Below the pieces are notes generated by a model, which was given only the letters and a program-made list of their open reading frames with translations, did no database searches and was not told the origin of the DNA. Below are positions 35,777 to 45,007 of a DNA stretch of 64,000 bases, piece after piece. Positions within the stretch are counted from its first letter, which is position 1; every line of letters begins with the position of its first letter. A program made the translations under genes and the position numbers. The DNA is from Candidatus Sodalis pierantonius str. SOPE. Its GTDB lineage: Bacteria > Pseudomonadota > Gammaproteobacteria > Enterobacterales > Enterobacteriaceae. The stretch lies in NCBI RefSeq assembly GCF_000517405.1, contig NZ_CP006568.1, forward strand, positions 992,001 to 1,056,000, in the 5' to 3' direction.

Positions 35777-38554
35777 CTAACCGCTAAGCCAGGCGCGGGC
35801 GGCGATGCGCACGTTCTCAATTTCGTCGAGCATTTCCAGCCATTCCGGCTCCAGCGCCGCGACCTCAACCCCGCTGCGCAACTGCTGCTCAATATTGGCG
35901 CACAGCCGCCGCAGCCGCGGCACACCGCTGTAGCTGCAACTGCCGTGCAGTTTGTGGATCAAGCTGCCGATGTGCTCGTCGTGCGCGCCGCTCGCCACCG
36001 CTTTCACCCGCTGTTTGATTTCGGGTAAAAACTCCAGCAGCATCCCCAGCATTTCCCGCGCCAAATCCGGTTTGTCCGCCGCCTGACGCAGCGCCAGCTG
36101 CCAATCGAGCGAAACATCCTGATTGCCGGCCGGCGCCGGCGGCGGTCTGACGTCGCCCGGCCCCTCGCGCGGCCCCGCGAGCGCCGCGCTATCGTGCACG
36201 CCGTGGTGCGATAGTAGCCGGCGCAGCATCGCTTCATCGATAGGTTTGGCTAGACAATCAATCATGCCGGCATCCAGCAGTCGCTGCCGTTCATCGCTAA
36301 TGGTATGGGCGGTGACCGCTACGATCGGCGTATGGGCGTGAAGCGGCAGTTGGCGAATCAGCTCCGCGGCGCGCAGACCATCGATTTCCGGCATCTGGAT
36401 ATCCATCAAAATAATATCCAGCGGCTTTTTGCCGGCGTAGGCGATAACTTCGGCGGCGCTGTTACATAAAATGGTGTGCTCCACCTGCTCTTGTAGCAGG
36501 GCGCCGATCAGTTTGAGATTAGCGGGATTATCATCTACCGCCATCACGGTTAGCGGCAGGCAGGGCGTGCCGGCCTCGGGCTCGTCGCCCGATCGCGGGG
36601 CCGGCGGCGATTGCAGCAGCGGCAGCAGGCGCTGGCCGGACACCGGCTTGGTCAGACAAGCGTCCGCGCCCATTTGTTTTAGCAGCTCCGCCTCCACCAT
36701 CCATGCGCCCGGCAGCGCCAGGATGATACAGCGGGCATGGCCGCTGGCCCGCAGCAGCTCGTAGCGTATTTCCGGCAGCGACAGCGTCGCGGTCACCGGT
36801 TTACCGATGAGTAAAATATCCACCTGCGCATCGCCCAGCGCGTCCATATCGGGATAGTGACTGACCTCGAGCGGCGTGTCCGCCAAAAGCTCGAGGGTGG
36901 CCTGCGCCGACGCGCTGTTGGCCTCGATCAACGCCAGACGCTTATGCATCAGGGCATCGTAGCGATGCGGGTCCACCCAGGCGTGGCAGTTGATCTGTAG
37001 CGGAATATGGAACCAAAAGGTTGAGCCCCGGCCGGCGCGGCTGCGGAAGTTGATCTCTCCGCCCATCTCCCGCACCAGCTTTTGCGTAATCACCAGCCCC
37101 AGACCGGTACCACCGTGGCGGCGGGTAATGCTGGCATCGGCCTGGCGGAAAGCCTGGAACAGCTGCGATTGCTGGCGTTCGGCGATGCCGATACCGGTAT
37201 CGCGGATCTGCACGTTGATCTCCACCCGCTCCCGCTCGTGGCCCTGGCGGCTGACGCGAATGATGATATGCCCTTGCTCGGTGAATTTAATAGCGTTACC
37301 GATAAGGTTGGTCATCACCTGCTGGAGCCGCAGCGGATCGCCGATGACATATTCCGGCACTTCGCGCTGTACCTGTAAAATCAGCTCCAGGCCCTTTTCG
37401 TGGGCGGTATGGGCCAGCAGGATCACCACCTCATCCATTGTGGCGCGCAGCGCGAAGGGGATCGTTTCCAGCATCAGTTTGCCGGCTTCCAATTTGGAGA
37501 AGTCCAGCACGTCGTTAATAATGCTGAGTAAATGATTGCCAGATCGCTCAATGGTTTGCAGGTAGTCGCGCTGGGTGGAAGTGAGCGGTGTTTTCAGCGT
37601 CTGGCGGGTAAAACCGATAACGCCGTTGAGCGGCGTGCGCAGCTCGTGGGACATATTCGCCAGAAATTCCGACTTGATACGCACCGCCTCCTGGGCGCGT
37701 TTTTTCGCCAGATCCAGTTCGACGTTCTGGATTTCCATTTGCTCGAGGGTCTCACGCAGATCCGAGGTTGCCTGATCGATATTCTGCTGCAGCTCTTCGT
37801 GGTAGGCGCTAAGCGACATCGCCATGGCGTTAATGCCGTTTTTCAACATATCCAGTTCGCCGAGCATGTAGCCCTCCACCCGGCTGTCCAACTGGCCGCG
37901 GCGGATGCGATCGACGGTGCTGACCATATTGCGGATAGGGCCCGTGACATCGCGCATCAGCCGGTAGGCAAACAGCCCGGCGCAACAAAGGCACAACAGC
38001 AACAGTAGCGTGGAAATAAACGCCTCTTTGTACTGCTGCAGCCGCACCGCGTCCATATCCAGTTCGATGGCGATATAACCAAGCGGTTTTATCGCATCGC
38101 TGGCCGCACCGTACGCGCGCTCGCCGTCCGGCAGACTGTCTTCGCGCACGATGGGCGTGAGCATGATGAGCGACGACCCCGAGCGCAACAACGTTAGCCC
38201 CTCGGGCAGCGGCGCGCCGTCCGGCAGCTTTAGCCGCGCCATATTCTGTTGATAATTGGAGGTGACGAACAGGGTATTGTTGACGTCGAACAGCGAGATG
38301 GACCGCACAATATCCGAGTGGTGGCGATGCAGCAGATTAACCAGATGGCGCACCGATTCGCGATTGTGAAACGTCATACCGTATTTGCTGGACAGCGCCA
38401 GCGGCTCGATAATGCTGGCGCCGGCGTCCACCAATTGATGTTGCAGCTCATTATAGCGGTGGACGACAAAAAAAGCGCTAAGCAGTAAGCCAATGAAAAG
38501 CGTCGGAGCCAGGATCAGTATCATCATCTGCGCGCGCAAGCTGTATTTGGTCAT
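35777..38554 (-). CDS. barA: Hybrid sensor histidine kinase BarA
   Basis: BarA phosphorylates UvrY and so controls the Csr small RNAs and carbon metabolism. The 925-residue tripartite kinase starts MTKYSLRAQMMILILAPTLF, which includes membrane segment 1. A periplasmic loop, membrane segment 2 near 170-190 and a HAMP domain (LMRDVTGPIRNMVSTVDRIR) follow. The HisKA His is in FLANMSHELRTPLNGVIGF, the ATPase G-box in RHGGTGLGLVITQKLV, the receiver Asp in DIILMDIQMPEIDGLR and the HPt His in LIHKLHGSCSYSGVP. All phosphorelay residues are present. A longer in-frame N-terminal extension was rejected because it overlaps rlmD. Confidence 0.95.
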   Translation of the reverse strand: MTKYSLRAQMMILILAPTLFIGLLLSAFFVVHRYNELQHQLVDAGASIIEPLALSSKYGMTFHNRESVRHLVNLLHRHHSDIVRSISLFDVNNTLFVTSNYQQNMARLKLPDGAPLPEGLTLLRSGSSLIMLTPIVREDSLPDGERAYGAASDAIKPLGYIAIELDMDAVRLQQYKEAFISTLLLLLCLCCAGLFAYRLMRDVTGPIRNMVSTVDRIRRGQLDSRVEGYMLGELDMLKNGINAMAMSLSAYHEELQQNIDQATSDLRETLEQMEIQNVELDLAKKRAQEAVRIKSEFLANMSHELRTPLNGVIGFTRQTLKTPLTSTQRDYLQTIERSGNHLLSIINDVLDFSKLEAGKLMLETIPFALRATMDEVVILLAHTAHEKGLELILQVQREVPEYVIGDPLRLQQVMTNLIGNAIKFTEQGHIIIRVSRQGHERERVEINVQIRDTGIGIAERQQSQLFQAFRQADASITRRHGGTGLGLVITQKLVREMGGEINFRSRAGRGSTFWFHIPLQINCHAWVDPHRYDALMHKRLALIEANSASAQATLELLADTPLEVSHYPDMDALGDAQVDILLIGKPVTATLSLPEIRYELLRASGHARCIILALPGAWMVEAELLKQMGADACLTKPVSGQRLLPLLQSPPAPRSGDEPEAGTPCLPLTVMAVDDNPANLKLIGALLQEQVEHTILCNSAAEVIAYAGKKPLDIILMDIQMPEIDGLRAAELIRQLPLHAHTPIVAVTAHTISDERQRLLDAGMIDCLAKPIDEAMLRRLLSHHGVHDSAALAGPREGPGDVRPPPAPAGNQDVSLDWQLALRQAADKPDLAREMLGMLLEFLPEIKQRVKAVASGAHDEHIGSLIHKLHGSCSYSGVPRLRRLCANIEQQLRSGVEVAALEPEWLEMLDEIENVRIAARAWLSG

Positions 38555-38614
38555 AGCGGTCCAATATGGGAGAATAGCGTCAGGCTCATTTCGCAAAGGC
38601 GTTTCCGGCAATCT

Positions 38615-39949
38615 ATGGCGCAATTCTACTCTGCAAACCGTCGCGTGGCGACCCGGGAAAGGGTCATGGTCCTGTGTGACCAACTGGATGCGTTCGGCCA
38701 GGGGCTGGCGCGCCACCGGGGCAAGGTCATGTTCATCCCCGGGCTGTTGCCGGGGGAGCAGGCCGAGGTGCGTCTCACCGAGGATAAGCGCCAATACAGC
38801 CGCGGCGAAGTGGTCCGCCGCCTGAACGATGCCCCCGACCGGGTCGCTCCCCGCTACCCCCATTATGGGGTGTGCGGCGGCTGTCAGCAGCAGCATATCA
38901 GTCAGGCGCTGCAGCAGCGCACCAAGGCGGCGGCGCTGGCGCAGCTGTTTGCGCGCGAACAGCCAGGCGCGGTGCCCGAGGTGGCGCAAATCGGATCCAG
39001 CGCCTATGGTTACCGGCGTCGCACGCGCCTGGGGTTGGTCTATCGCCCGAAATCCCGCCAACTTAGCATGGGTTATCGGCAGGCAAAGTCGAGCGATTTA
39101 GTCGATATTCACGCCTGCCCGATTTTGCGACCGGCGCTCGAGCGGCTCATCGCGCCCTTGCGCGCCTATCTACAGGGGTTGCGGGCCGTGGCGCAACTGG
39201 GGCATGTCGAACTGGCGGCGTCGGATAACGGTCCGTTGATAGTGCTGCGCCACCTGCAACCGCTGGTGGAGGAGGATCGTCGCCGGCTGCTGGATTTCGC
39301 CGCCGCCCAGCAGGTCAGCGTATGGCTCGCGCCCGATAGCGAACGCCTGGAATGCCTCAGCGGCGAGCCGCCCTATTATCGGGTAGCGGCGTTGACGCTG
39401 CGTTTCAGTCCGCGCGACTTCATCCAGATCAATGACGAGGTCAACCGGCAAATGGTGGCCCAGGCGCTGGATTGGCTGGCGCCGGCGCCCGGCGAACGGG
39501 TGTTGGATCTCTTTTGCGGCATGGGCAATTTTACCCTACCGCTGGCGCGTTTGAGCGGGCAGGTCACCGGCGTTGAGGGGGTTGCGGCGCTGGTAGCGAA
39601 TGGGCAATATAATACGCAGAGTAATTCACTAAGCAACGTGACTTTTTTTCACGAAAATCTTGAGCAAGATGTGATGCATCAACCGTGGGCCGTGGGCGGA
39701 TTTGATAAGATATTGCTCGACCCGGCCAGAGCGGGTGCGGCCGGCGTGATGCCCCTATTGGCGGCGTGGGCGCCGTAGCGCATTGTCTACGTTTCTTGCA
39801 ATCCGGCGACCCTTGCGCGGGATAGCAAAATTTTATTGGCGGCAGGCTACACCCTGGCACGCCTGGCGATGCTGGATATGTTTCCGCATAGCGGCCATCT
39901 TGAGTCGATGGCGTTATTTATCAAGCGTTCCGGCATCTCTGCAAGATAG
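38615..39949 (+). pseudogene. rlmD: 23S rRNA m5U1939 methyltransferase RlmD, damaged
   Basis: RlmD methylates U1939 of 23S rRNA with SAM. The TRAM domain start (MAQFYSANRRVATRERVMVL) and the SAM motif VLDLFCGMGNFTLP are present. Two lesions stand out. The first Fe-S ligand in the C-P-H-F/Y-G-V-C-G-G-C motif is Tyr here (RYPHYGVCGGC), where E. coli has Cys81. A TAG at 39776-39778 then stops translation just before RIVYVSCNPATLARDS, which carries the catalytic cysteine. The frame beyond the TAG is otherwise intact to 39949. Full length would be 444 residues, near normal. Confidence 0.88.
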
Positions 39950-39958
39950 GGAGTGGGT

Positions 39959-42193
39959 ATGGTTGCGGTAAGAAGTGCACATTTGAACCCGGCGGGCGAG
40001 TTTGCCGTGGACGACTGGGTTGCCAGTCTGGGCCTCGCCAATCCGCAATCAAGTGAACGGCTGGCCGACACCTGGCGCTACTGCGAGCAGCGGTGCAAGG
40101 ACCATCTTGATGCCCCTCTGCTGCTGTGGCGCGGCATTGAAATGGTGGAAATTCTGTCCATGCTCAGTATGGACAACGACAGCCTGTGCGCGGCGCTATT
40201 GTTCCCGCTGGCCGATGCCGGTGTGGTGGAAGAGACGGTGCTGGAGGCGGAATTCGGCAAGAGCATCGTCGAACTGGTTCACGGCGTGCGCGATATGGAC
40301 GCCATCCGCCAGTTGAAGGCAACCCATAATGATTCCATGGCGCCGGAGCAGGTGGACAACGTGCGCCGCATGCTGCTGGCGATCGTCGAAGATTTCCGCT
40401 GCGTGGTGATAAAGCTCGCCGAGCGTATCGCCCATTTGCGCGAGCTGAAGGATGCGCCCGAAGACGAACGGGTGCTGGCGGCGAAAGAGAGCACCAATAT
40501 TTATGCCCCGCTCGCCAACCGTCTCGGCATCGGCCAGCTCAAGTGGGAGCTGGAAGATTTCTGCTTCCGCTACCTGCATCCCGAAGAATACAAGCGCATC
40601 GCCAAGTTGTTGCACGAGCGGCGTATCGACCGCGAACAGTATATCGAAGATTTTGTCGCCTCCTTGCGCAAGGCCATGCAGGAGGAAGGGCTGAAGGCCG
40701 ATATCTACGGCCGGCCGAAACACATCTATAGCATCTGGCGCAAAATGCAGAAAAAGACGCTGGAATTCGACGAGCTGTTCGACGTGCGCGCGGTGCGGGT
40801 GGTGGTGGAACGCCTACAGGACTGCTATGCCGCCCTCGGCATTGTGCATACCCATTTTCGCCATTTGCCGGATGAGTTCGACGACTACGTCGCCAACCCG
40901 AAACCCAACGGCTATCAATCGATCCATACCGTGGTGTTGGGCCCGCGCGGCAAAACGCTGGAAATCCAGATCCGCACGCGTCAGATGCATGAGGACGCCG
41001 AGCTGGGGGTGGCCGCGCACTGGAAGTATAAAGAGGGCGGCACCGCCCTGACCGGCGGCCGATCCGGCTATGAGCAGCGCATTGCCTGGCTGCGCAAGCT
41101 GCTGGCTTGGCAGGAAGAGATGGCGGACTCCGGCGAGATGCTCGACGAAGTGCGCAGCCAAGTGTTTGACGATCGCGTCTATGTGTTTACGCCTAAAGGG
41201 GACGTGGTGGATTTGCCGGCCGGCTCCACGCCGCTGGACTTCGCCTACCATATTCATAGCGATGTGGGCCACCGCTGTATCGGCGCCAAAATCAGCGGCC
41301 GTATCGTGCCCTTCACCTATCAGTTGCGTATGGGCGATCAGGTCGAAATTATCACCCAGAAACACCCAAATCCGAGCCGCGACTGGCTGAATCCCAATTT
41401 GGGTTATGTCACCACCAGCCGCGGGCGCTCCAAAATCCATAACTGGTTTCGCAAGCAGGATCGGGATAAAAACATTGTCGCCGGCCGCCAACTGTTGGAA
41501 GAGGAGCTGGAGCATCTGGATATCAGCATGCGCGAGGCGGAAAAACTGCTGCTGCCGCGCTACAACGTCAATACGCTCGATGAACTGCTGGCGTCCATCG
41601 GTGGCGGCGACGTGCGCATTAACCAGATGGTCAATTACCTGCAAAGCAAGCTGAACAAACCCAGCGCCGAAGAGGAAGACAAGCAGGCGCTGCGTCAGCT
41701 GACGCAGAAAACCCCGCCGGTGCCGCGCAACCGCGATAACGGCCGGGTGGTGGTGGAAGGGGTAGGCAACCTGATGCACCATATCGCCCGCTGCTGCCAG
41801 CCGATCCCGGGGGACGATATCAGCGGTTTTATCACCCAGGGACGCGGCATTTCCATCCATCGCGCCGATTGCGAGCAGCTGGCGGATCTGCAGGCCAACG
41901 CGCCGGAACGCATTGTGGACGCGGTGTGGGGCGAGAGCTACTCCAGCGGGTACTCGCTGGTGGTCAGAGTGACCGCCAACGACCGCAGCGGCCTGCTGCG
42001 CGACATCACCACCATTCTCGCCAACGAGAAAGTCAACGTGCTCGGCGTTGCCAGCCGCAGCGATGTGAAAAAACAGCTGGCCACCATTGATATGGATATC
42101 GAGATCTATAACCAGCAGGTGCTGGGGCGGATGCTGTCGAAACTCAACCAACTGCCAGACGTCATTGACGCGCGTCGGCTGCACGGTAACTGA
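39959..42193 (+). CDS. relA: GTP pyrophosphokinase RelA
   Basis: Ribosome-associated (p)ppGpp synthetase of the stringent response. The 744 residues equal E. coli RelA. Domains in order are an inactive HD-like domain, the synthetase (YGRPKHIYSIWRKMQ and ANPKPNGYQSIHTVVLGP), TGS (VYVFTPKGDVVDLPAGSTPL), a zinc-finger/helical region (IARCCQPIPGDD) and a C-terminal ACT domain (VTANDRSGLLRDITTIL). The start at 39959 (MVAVRSAHLNPAGE) was preferred over an ATG-like start two codons earlier. Intact. Confidence 0.96.
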   Translation: MVAVRSAHLNPAGEFAVDDWVASLGLANPQSSERLADTWRYCEQRCKDHLDAPLLLWRGIEMVEILSMLSMDNDSLCAALLFPLADAGVVEETVLEAEFGKSIVELVHGVRDMDAIRQLKATHNDSMAPEQVDNVRRMLLAIVEDFRCVVIKLAERIAHLRELKDAPEDERVLAAKESTNIYAPLANRLGIGQLKWELEDFCFRYLHPEEYKRIAKLLHERRIDREQYIEDFVASLRKAMQEEGLKADIYGRPKHIYSIWRKMQKKTLEFDELFDVRAVRVVVERLQDCYAALGIVHTHFRHLPDEFDDYVANPKPNGYQSIHTVVLGPRGKTLEIQIRTRQMHEDAELGVAAHWKYKEGGTALTGGRSGYEQRIAWLRKLLAWQEEMADSGEMLDEVRSQVFDDRVYVFTPKGDVVDLPAGSTPLDFAYHIHSDVGHRCIGAKISGRIVPFTYQLRMGDQVEIITQKHPNPSRDWLNPNLGYVTTSRGRSKIHNWFRKQDRDKNIVAGRQLLEEELEHLDISMREAEKLLLPRYNVNTLDELLASIGGGDVRINQMVNYLQSKLNKPSAEEEDKQALRQLTQKTPPVPRNRDNGRVVVEGVGNLMHHIARCCQPIPGDDISGFITQGRGISIHRADCEQLADLQANAPERIVDAVWGESYSSGYSLVVRVTANDRSGLLRDITTILANEKVNVLGVASRSDVKKQLATIDMDIEIYNQQVLGRMLSKLNQLPDVIDARRLHGN

Positions 42194-42211
42194 CTCGTCA
42201 AAGGATGCTCT

Positions 42212-43018
42212 ATGTCTGAACCGCATGCCGCAACGGCGCTGCACCGGCTGTTAACCATCATGACCCGTCTGCGCGACCCGCAGGCGGGCTGCCCCTGGGA
42301 TAAAAGCCAGATTTTTGACTCCATCGCGCCCTGCACGCTGGAGGAGACCTATGAAGTACTCGACGCCATCGCACGGCGCGACTTTGGCGACCTGCGCGCT
42401 GAGCTGGGCGATCTGCTGTTCCAGGTGGTGTTTTACGCCGAGCTGGCGTGCGAGCAGGGGCGATTCGATTTCACCGCTATCTGTGAGGCCATCAGCGATA
42501 AGCTTGAGCGCCGGCATCCGCACCTGTTCAGCGCCGCGCCAGTCGCGCCGGTGGATCATCGCGCGCAGTGGGAACGGCTGAAGGCACAGGAGCGGGCGGA
42601 AAAATCCCGCCCGTCGCCGCTGGACGATATCCCCGCCGCGCTGCCGGCGCTGATGAAAGCCCAGAAAATCCAGCAACGTTGCGCGGCGGTGGGTTTTGAC
42701 TGGTCAACTCTCGGGCCGGTGCTGGCGAAAGTACATGAAGAGATCGATGAAGTCATGCATGAGGCGCGTCAGCCGGAGGTGGACTCGGCCAAGCTTGCGG
42801 AGGAGGTAGGCGATTTGCTGTTCGCCACGGTAAGCCTGTCGCGCCATTTGGGCCAGACGGCGGAAGTGGCTCTGCAACAGGCCAACCGCAAATTCGAGCG
42901 CCGCTTCCGCCAGGTAGAAGCCATTATTGACGCACAGGGGCTTACGCTTGCGCAGGTAAGCCTGGCGCAAATGGAACAGGCCTGGCAGCAGGTCAAGCGC
43001 CGGGAAAAAGAGGCGTGA
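42212..43018 (+). CDS. mazG: Nucleoside triphosphate pyrophosphohydrolase MazG
   Basis: MazG hydrolyses (d)NTPs to monophosphates and in E. coli also lowers ppGpp. The 268-residue protein has two MazG folds. Each has an ExxE-12-ExxD-type metal site (EETYEVLDA with LRAELGDLLFQVVF; EIDEVMHEA with LAEEVGDLLFATV). It follows relA after only 18 bp; the mazEF toxin-antitoxin pair found between them in E. coli is absent. Probably co-transcribed with relA. Intact. Confidence 0.95.
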   Translation: MSEPHAATALHRLLTIMTRLRDPQAGCPWDKSQIFDSIAPCTLEETYEVLDAIARRDFGDLRAELGDLLFQVVFYAELACEQGRFDFTAICEAISDKLERRHPHLFSAAPVAPVDHRAQWERLKAQERAEKSRPSPLDDIPAALPALMKAQKIQQRCAAVGFDWSTLGPVLAKVHEEIDEVMHEARQPEVDSAKLAEEVGDLLFATVSLSRHLGQTAEVALQQANRKFERRFRQVEAIIDAQGLTLAQVSLAQMEQAWQQVKRREKEA

Positions 43019-43290
43019 GCGTTCACCGTCGAGCCAGCCCGCGACTTTTCGACAAGGGCGGAGGTTCCGGTCGCCGCTGACGCGCCGCGACAGGGGATAC
43101 GGCCCGTTTGTTGTTTATGGGATTGTTATTTAACCGGTTTGTCATCATCTCGCTGGGCGACGCGGCGCGCAATCGGCAATGGAGCGCGGGCGGATGAGCA
43201 AAACGAATATTTGTGGCGCAATGCGGCTTCAGGTATACTGTTTTCCCGTCTTGGTTATTCCGTCTTTACACCTAATTTCTCAGGTTCAGC

Positions 43291-44928
43291 ATGACAACAA
43301 ACTATATTTTTGTAACCGGCGGGGTCGTCTCCTCCTTGGGTAAAGGCATTGCCGCAGCCTCCCTGGCGACTATTCTCGAAGCCCGGGGCCTTAACGTTAC
43401 CATCATGAAGCTGGACCCCTACATCAATGTGGATCCGGGTACCATGAGCCCTATTCAACACGGCGAAGTTTTCGTCACCGAAGACGGTGCCGAAACGGAT
43501 TTGGACTTAGGGCACTATGAGCGCTTCATCCGTACCAAAATGTCGCGCCGCAACAACTTCACCACCGGCCGTATCTATTCCGACGTGCTGCGCAAAGAGC
43601 GCCGCGGCGACTATCTGGGCGCCACCATTCAGGTGATTCCCCACATTACTAACGCCATTAAAGAACGCATTATCGAAGGCGGCGAAGGCCATGATGTGGT
43701 GCTCGTGGAAATTGGCGGTACGGTGGGGGATATTGAATCGCTGCCGTTTCTGGAGGCCATTCGCCAAATGGCGGTGGAAGTCGGGCGCGAGCACACCCTC
43801 TACATGCACTTGACCCTGGTGCCCTATATGGCGGCGTCGGGGGAGGTGAAAACCAAACCGACCCAGCATTCGGTGAAAGAGCTGCTGTCCATCGGTATCC
43901 AGCCTGACGTGCTGATATGCCGTTCCGATCGGTCGGTGCCCAACAACGAACGGGCGAAAATTGCTTTATTCTGTAACGTGCCGGAAAAGGCGGTGATTTC
44001 GCTTAAAGATATTGATTCAATTTATAAAATCCCGGCGCTATTGAAATCGCAAGGGCTGGACGATTATATTTGTAAACGATTCATCTTGAACTGTCCCGAT
44101 GCGGATCTGTCAGAATGGGAGCAGGTGATTTACCAGCAGGCGAATCCGGTCGGTGAAGTGACCATTGGCATGGTCGGAAAATATATCGAGTTACCGGACG
44201 CCTATAAATCGGTTATCGAGGCCCTGAAACACGCCGGACTGAAAAATCGCCTGACGGTAAATATCCGCCTGATCGATTCTCAGGATGTTGAAACCCGCGG
44301 TGTCGAAATATTGAAAGATTTGGACGCTATCCTCATCCCCGGCGGCTTCGGCTATCGCGGCGTGGAGGGGAAAATCCTGACCGCGCAATACGCGCGCGAG
44401 CAAAAGATCCCCTACCTGGGCATCTGCCTGGGCATGCAGGTGGCGTTAATCGAATTTGCTCGCCATATGGCGGGGATGCAGGATGCAAACTCCACCGAAT
44501 TTGTGCCAGACTGTAAGTATCCGGTGGTGGCGCTTATCACCGAATGGCGCGATGAGGACGGCAATGTGGAAATGCACAGCGAGCAAAGCGACCTGGGCGG
44601 CACCATGCGCCTCGGCAGCCAGCCCTGCCACCTGGCGGACGGCAGCCTGGCGCGTGCGTTATACGGCGAGGCCACCATTATGGAACGCCACCGCCATCGC
44701 TATGAAGTCAACAATATGCTGTTGAAACACATTGAGGCCGCCGGGCTGCGCGTCGCCGGCTGGTCTGGAGATAATAAGCTGGTGGAGATTATCGAATACC
44801 CGGATCATCCGTGGTTTGTCGCCAGCCAGTTCCACCCGGAGTTCACCTCGACGCCCCGTGATGGTCATCCGTTATTCGCGGGCTTCGTCAAAGCCGCGGG
44901 CGACTATCAAAAACGGGCGCAGAAATAA
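43291..44928 (+). CDS. pyrG: CTP synthase PyrG
   Basis: PyrG makes CTP from UTP, ATP and glutamine. The 545-residue protein has the amidoligase P-loop VTGGVVSSLGKGIAAASLAT, MKLDPYINVDPGTMSP, and a C-terminal glutamine amidotransferase with the nucleophile Cys in YLGICLGMQVAL and the His/Glu pair in SQFHPEF. Same length as in E. coli, with the usual pyrG-eno order. Intact and presumably essential. Confidence 0.97.
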   Translation: MTTNYIFVTGGVVSSLGKGIAAASLATILEARGLNVTIMKLDPYINVDPGTMSPIQHGEVFVTEDGAETDLDLGHYERFIRTKMSRRNNFTTGRIYSDVLRKERRGDYLGATIQVIPHITNAIKERIIEGGEGHDVVLVEIGGTVGDIESLPFLEAIRQMAVEVGREHTLYMHLTLVPYMAASGEVKTKPTQHSVKELLSIGIQPDVLICRSDRSVPNNERAKIALFCNVPEKAVISLKDIDSIYKIPALLKSQGLDDYICKRFILNCPDADLSEWEQVIYQQANPVGEVTIGMVGKYIELPDAYKSVIEALKHAGLKNRLTVNIRLIDSQDVETRGVEILKDLDAILIPGGFGYRGVEGKILTAQYAREQKIPYLGICLGMQVALIEFARHMAGMQDANSTEFVPDCKYPVVALITEWRDEDGNVEMHSEQSDLGGTMRLGSQPCHLADGSLARALYGEATIMERHRHRYEVNNMLLKHIEAAGLRVAGWSGDNKLVEIIEYPDHPWFVASQFHPEFTSTPRDGHPLFAGFVKAAGDYQKRAQK

Positions 44929-45007
44929 AAACAAGGGGCGGCCAGAGCGCGAGCGGCGCCGGCAGCCCGTCAGGAATTGTGTTTTAACTTGTACTGAGGA
45001 AATACGA

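Noticed and set aside
38555..39061. N-terminal extension of barA by about 169 codons
   Set aside because: It overlaps rlmD on the other strand; the E. coli start aligns with the ATG at 38554 and the membrane segment follows directly.
42194..42211. mazEF toxin-antitoxin pair expected between relA and mazG
   Set aside because: Only 18 bp separate the two genes and no remnant is visible; many enterobacteria lack the pair, so this is not treated as a loss.
40814..42244. 476-codon minus-strand frame opposite relA
   Set aside because: Antisense shadow of relA; no recognisable motif.
44732..45007. 92-codon N-terminal extension of enolase
   Set aside because: It overlaps the end of pyrG in another frame and is not part of the enolase family; TGAGGA supports the ATG at 45008.
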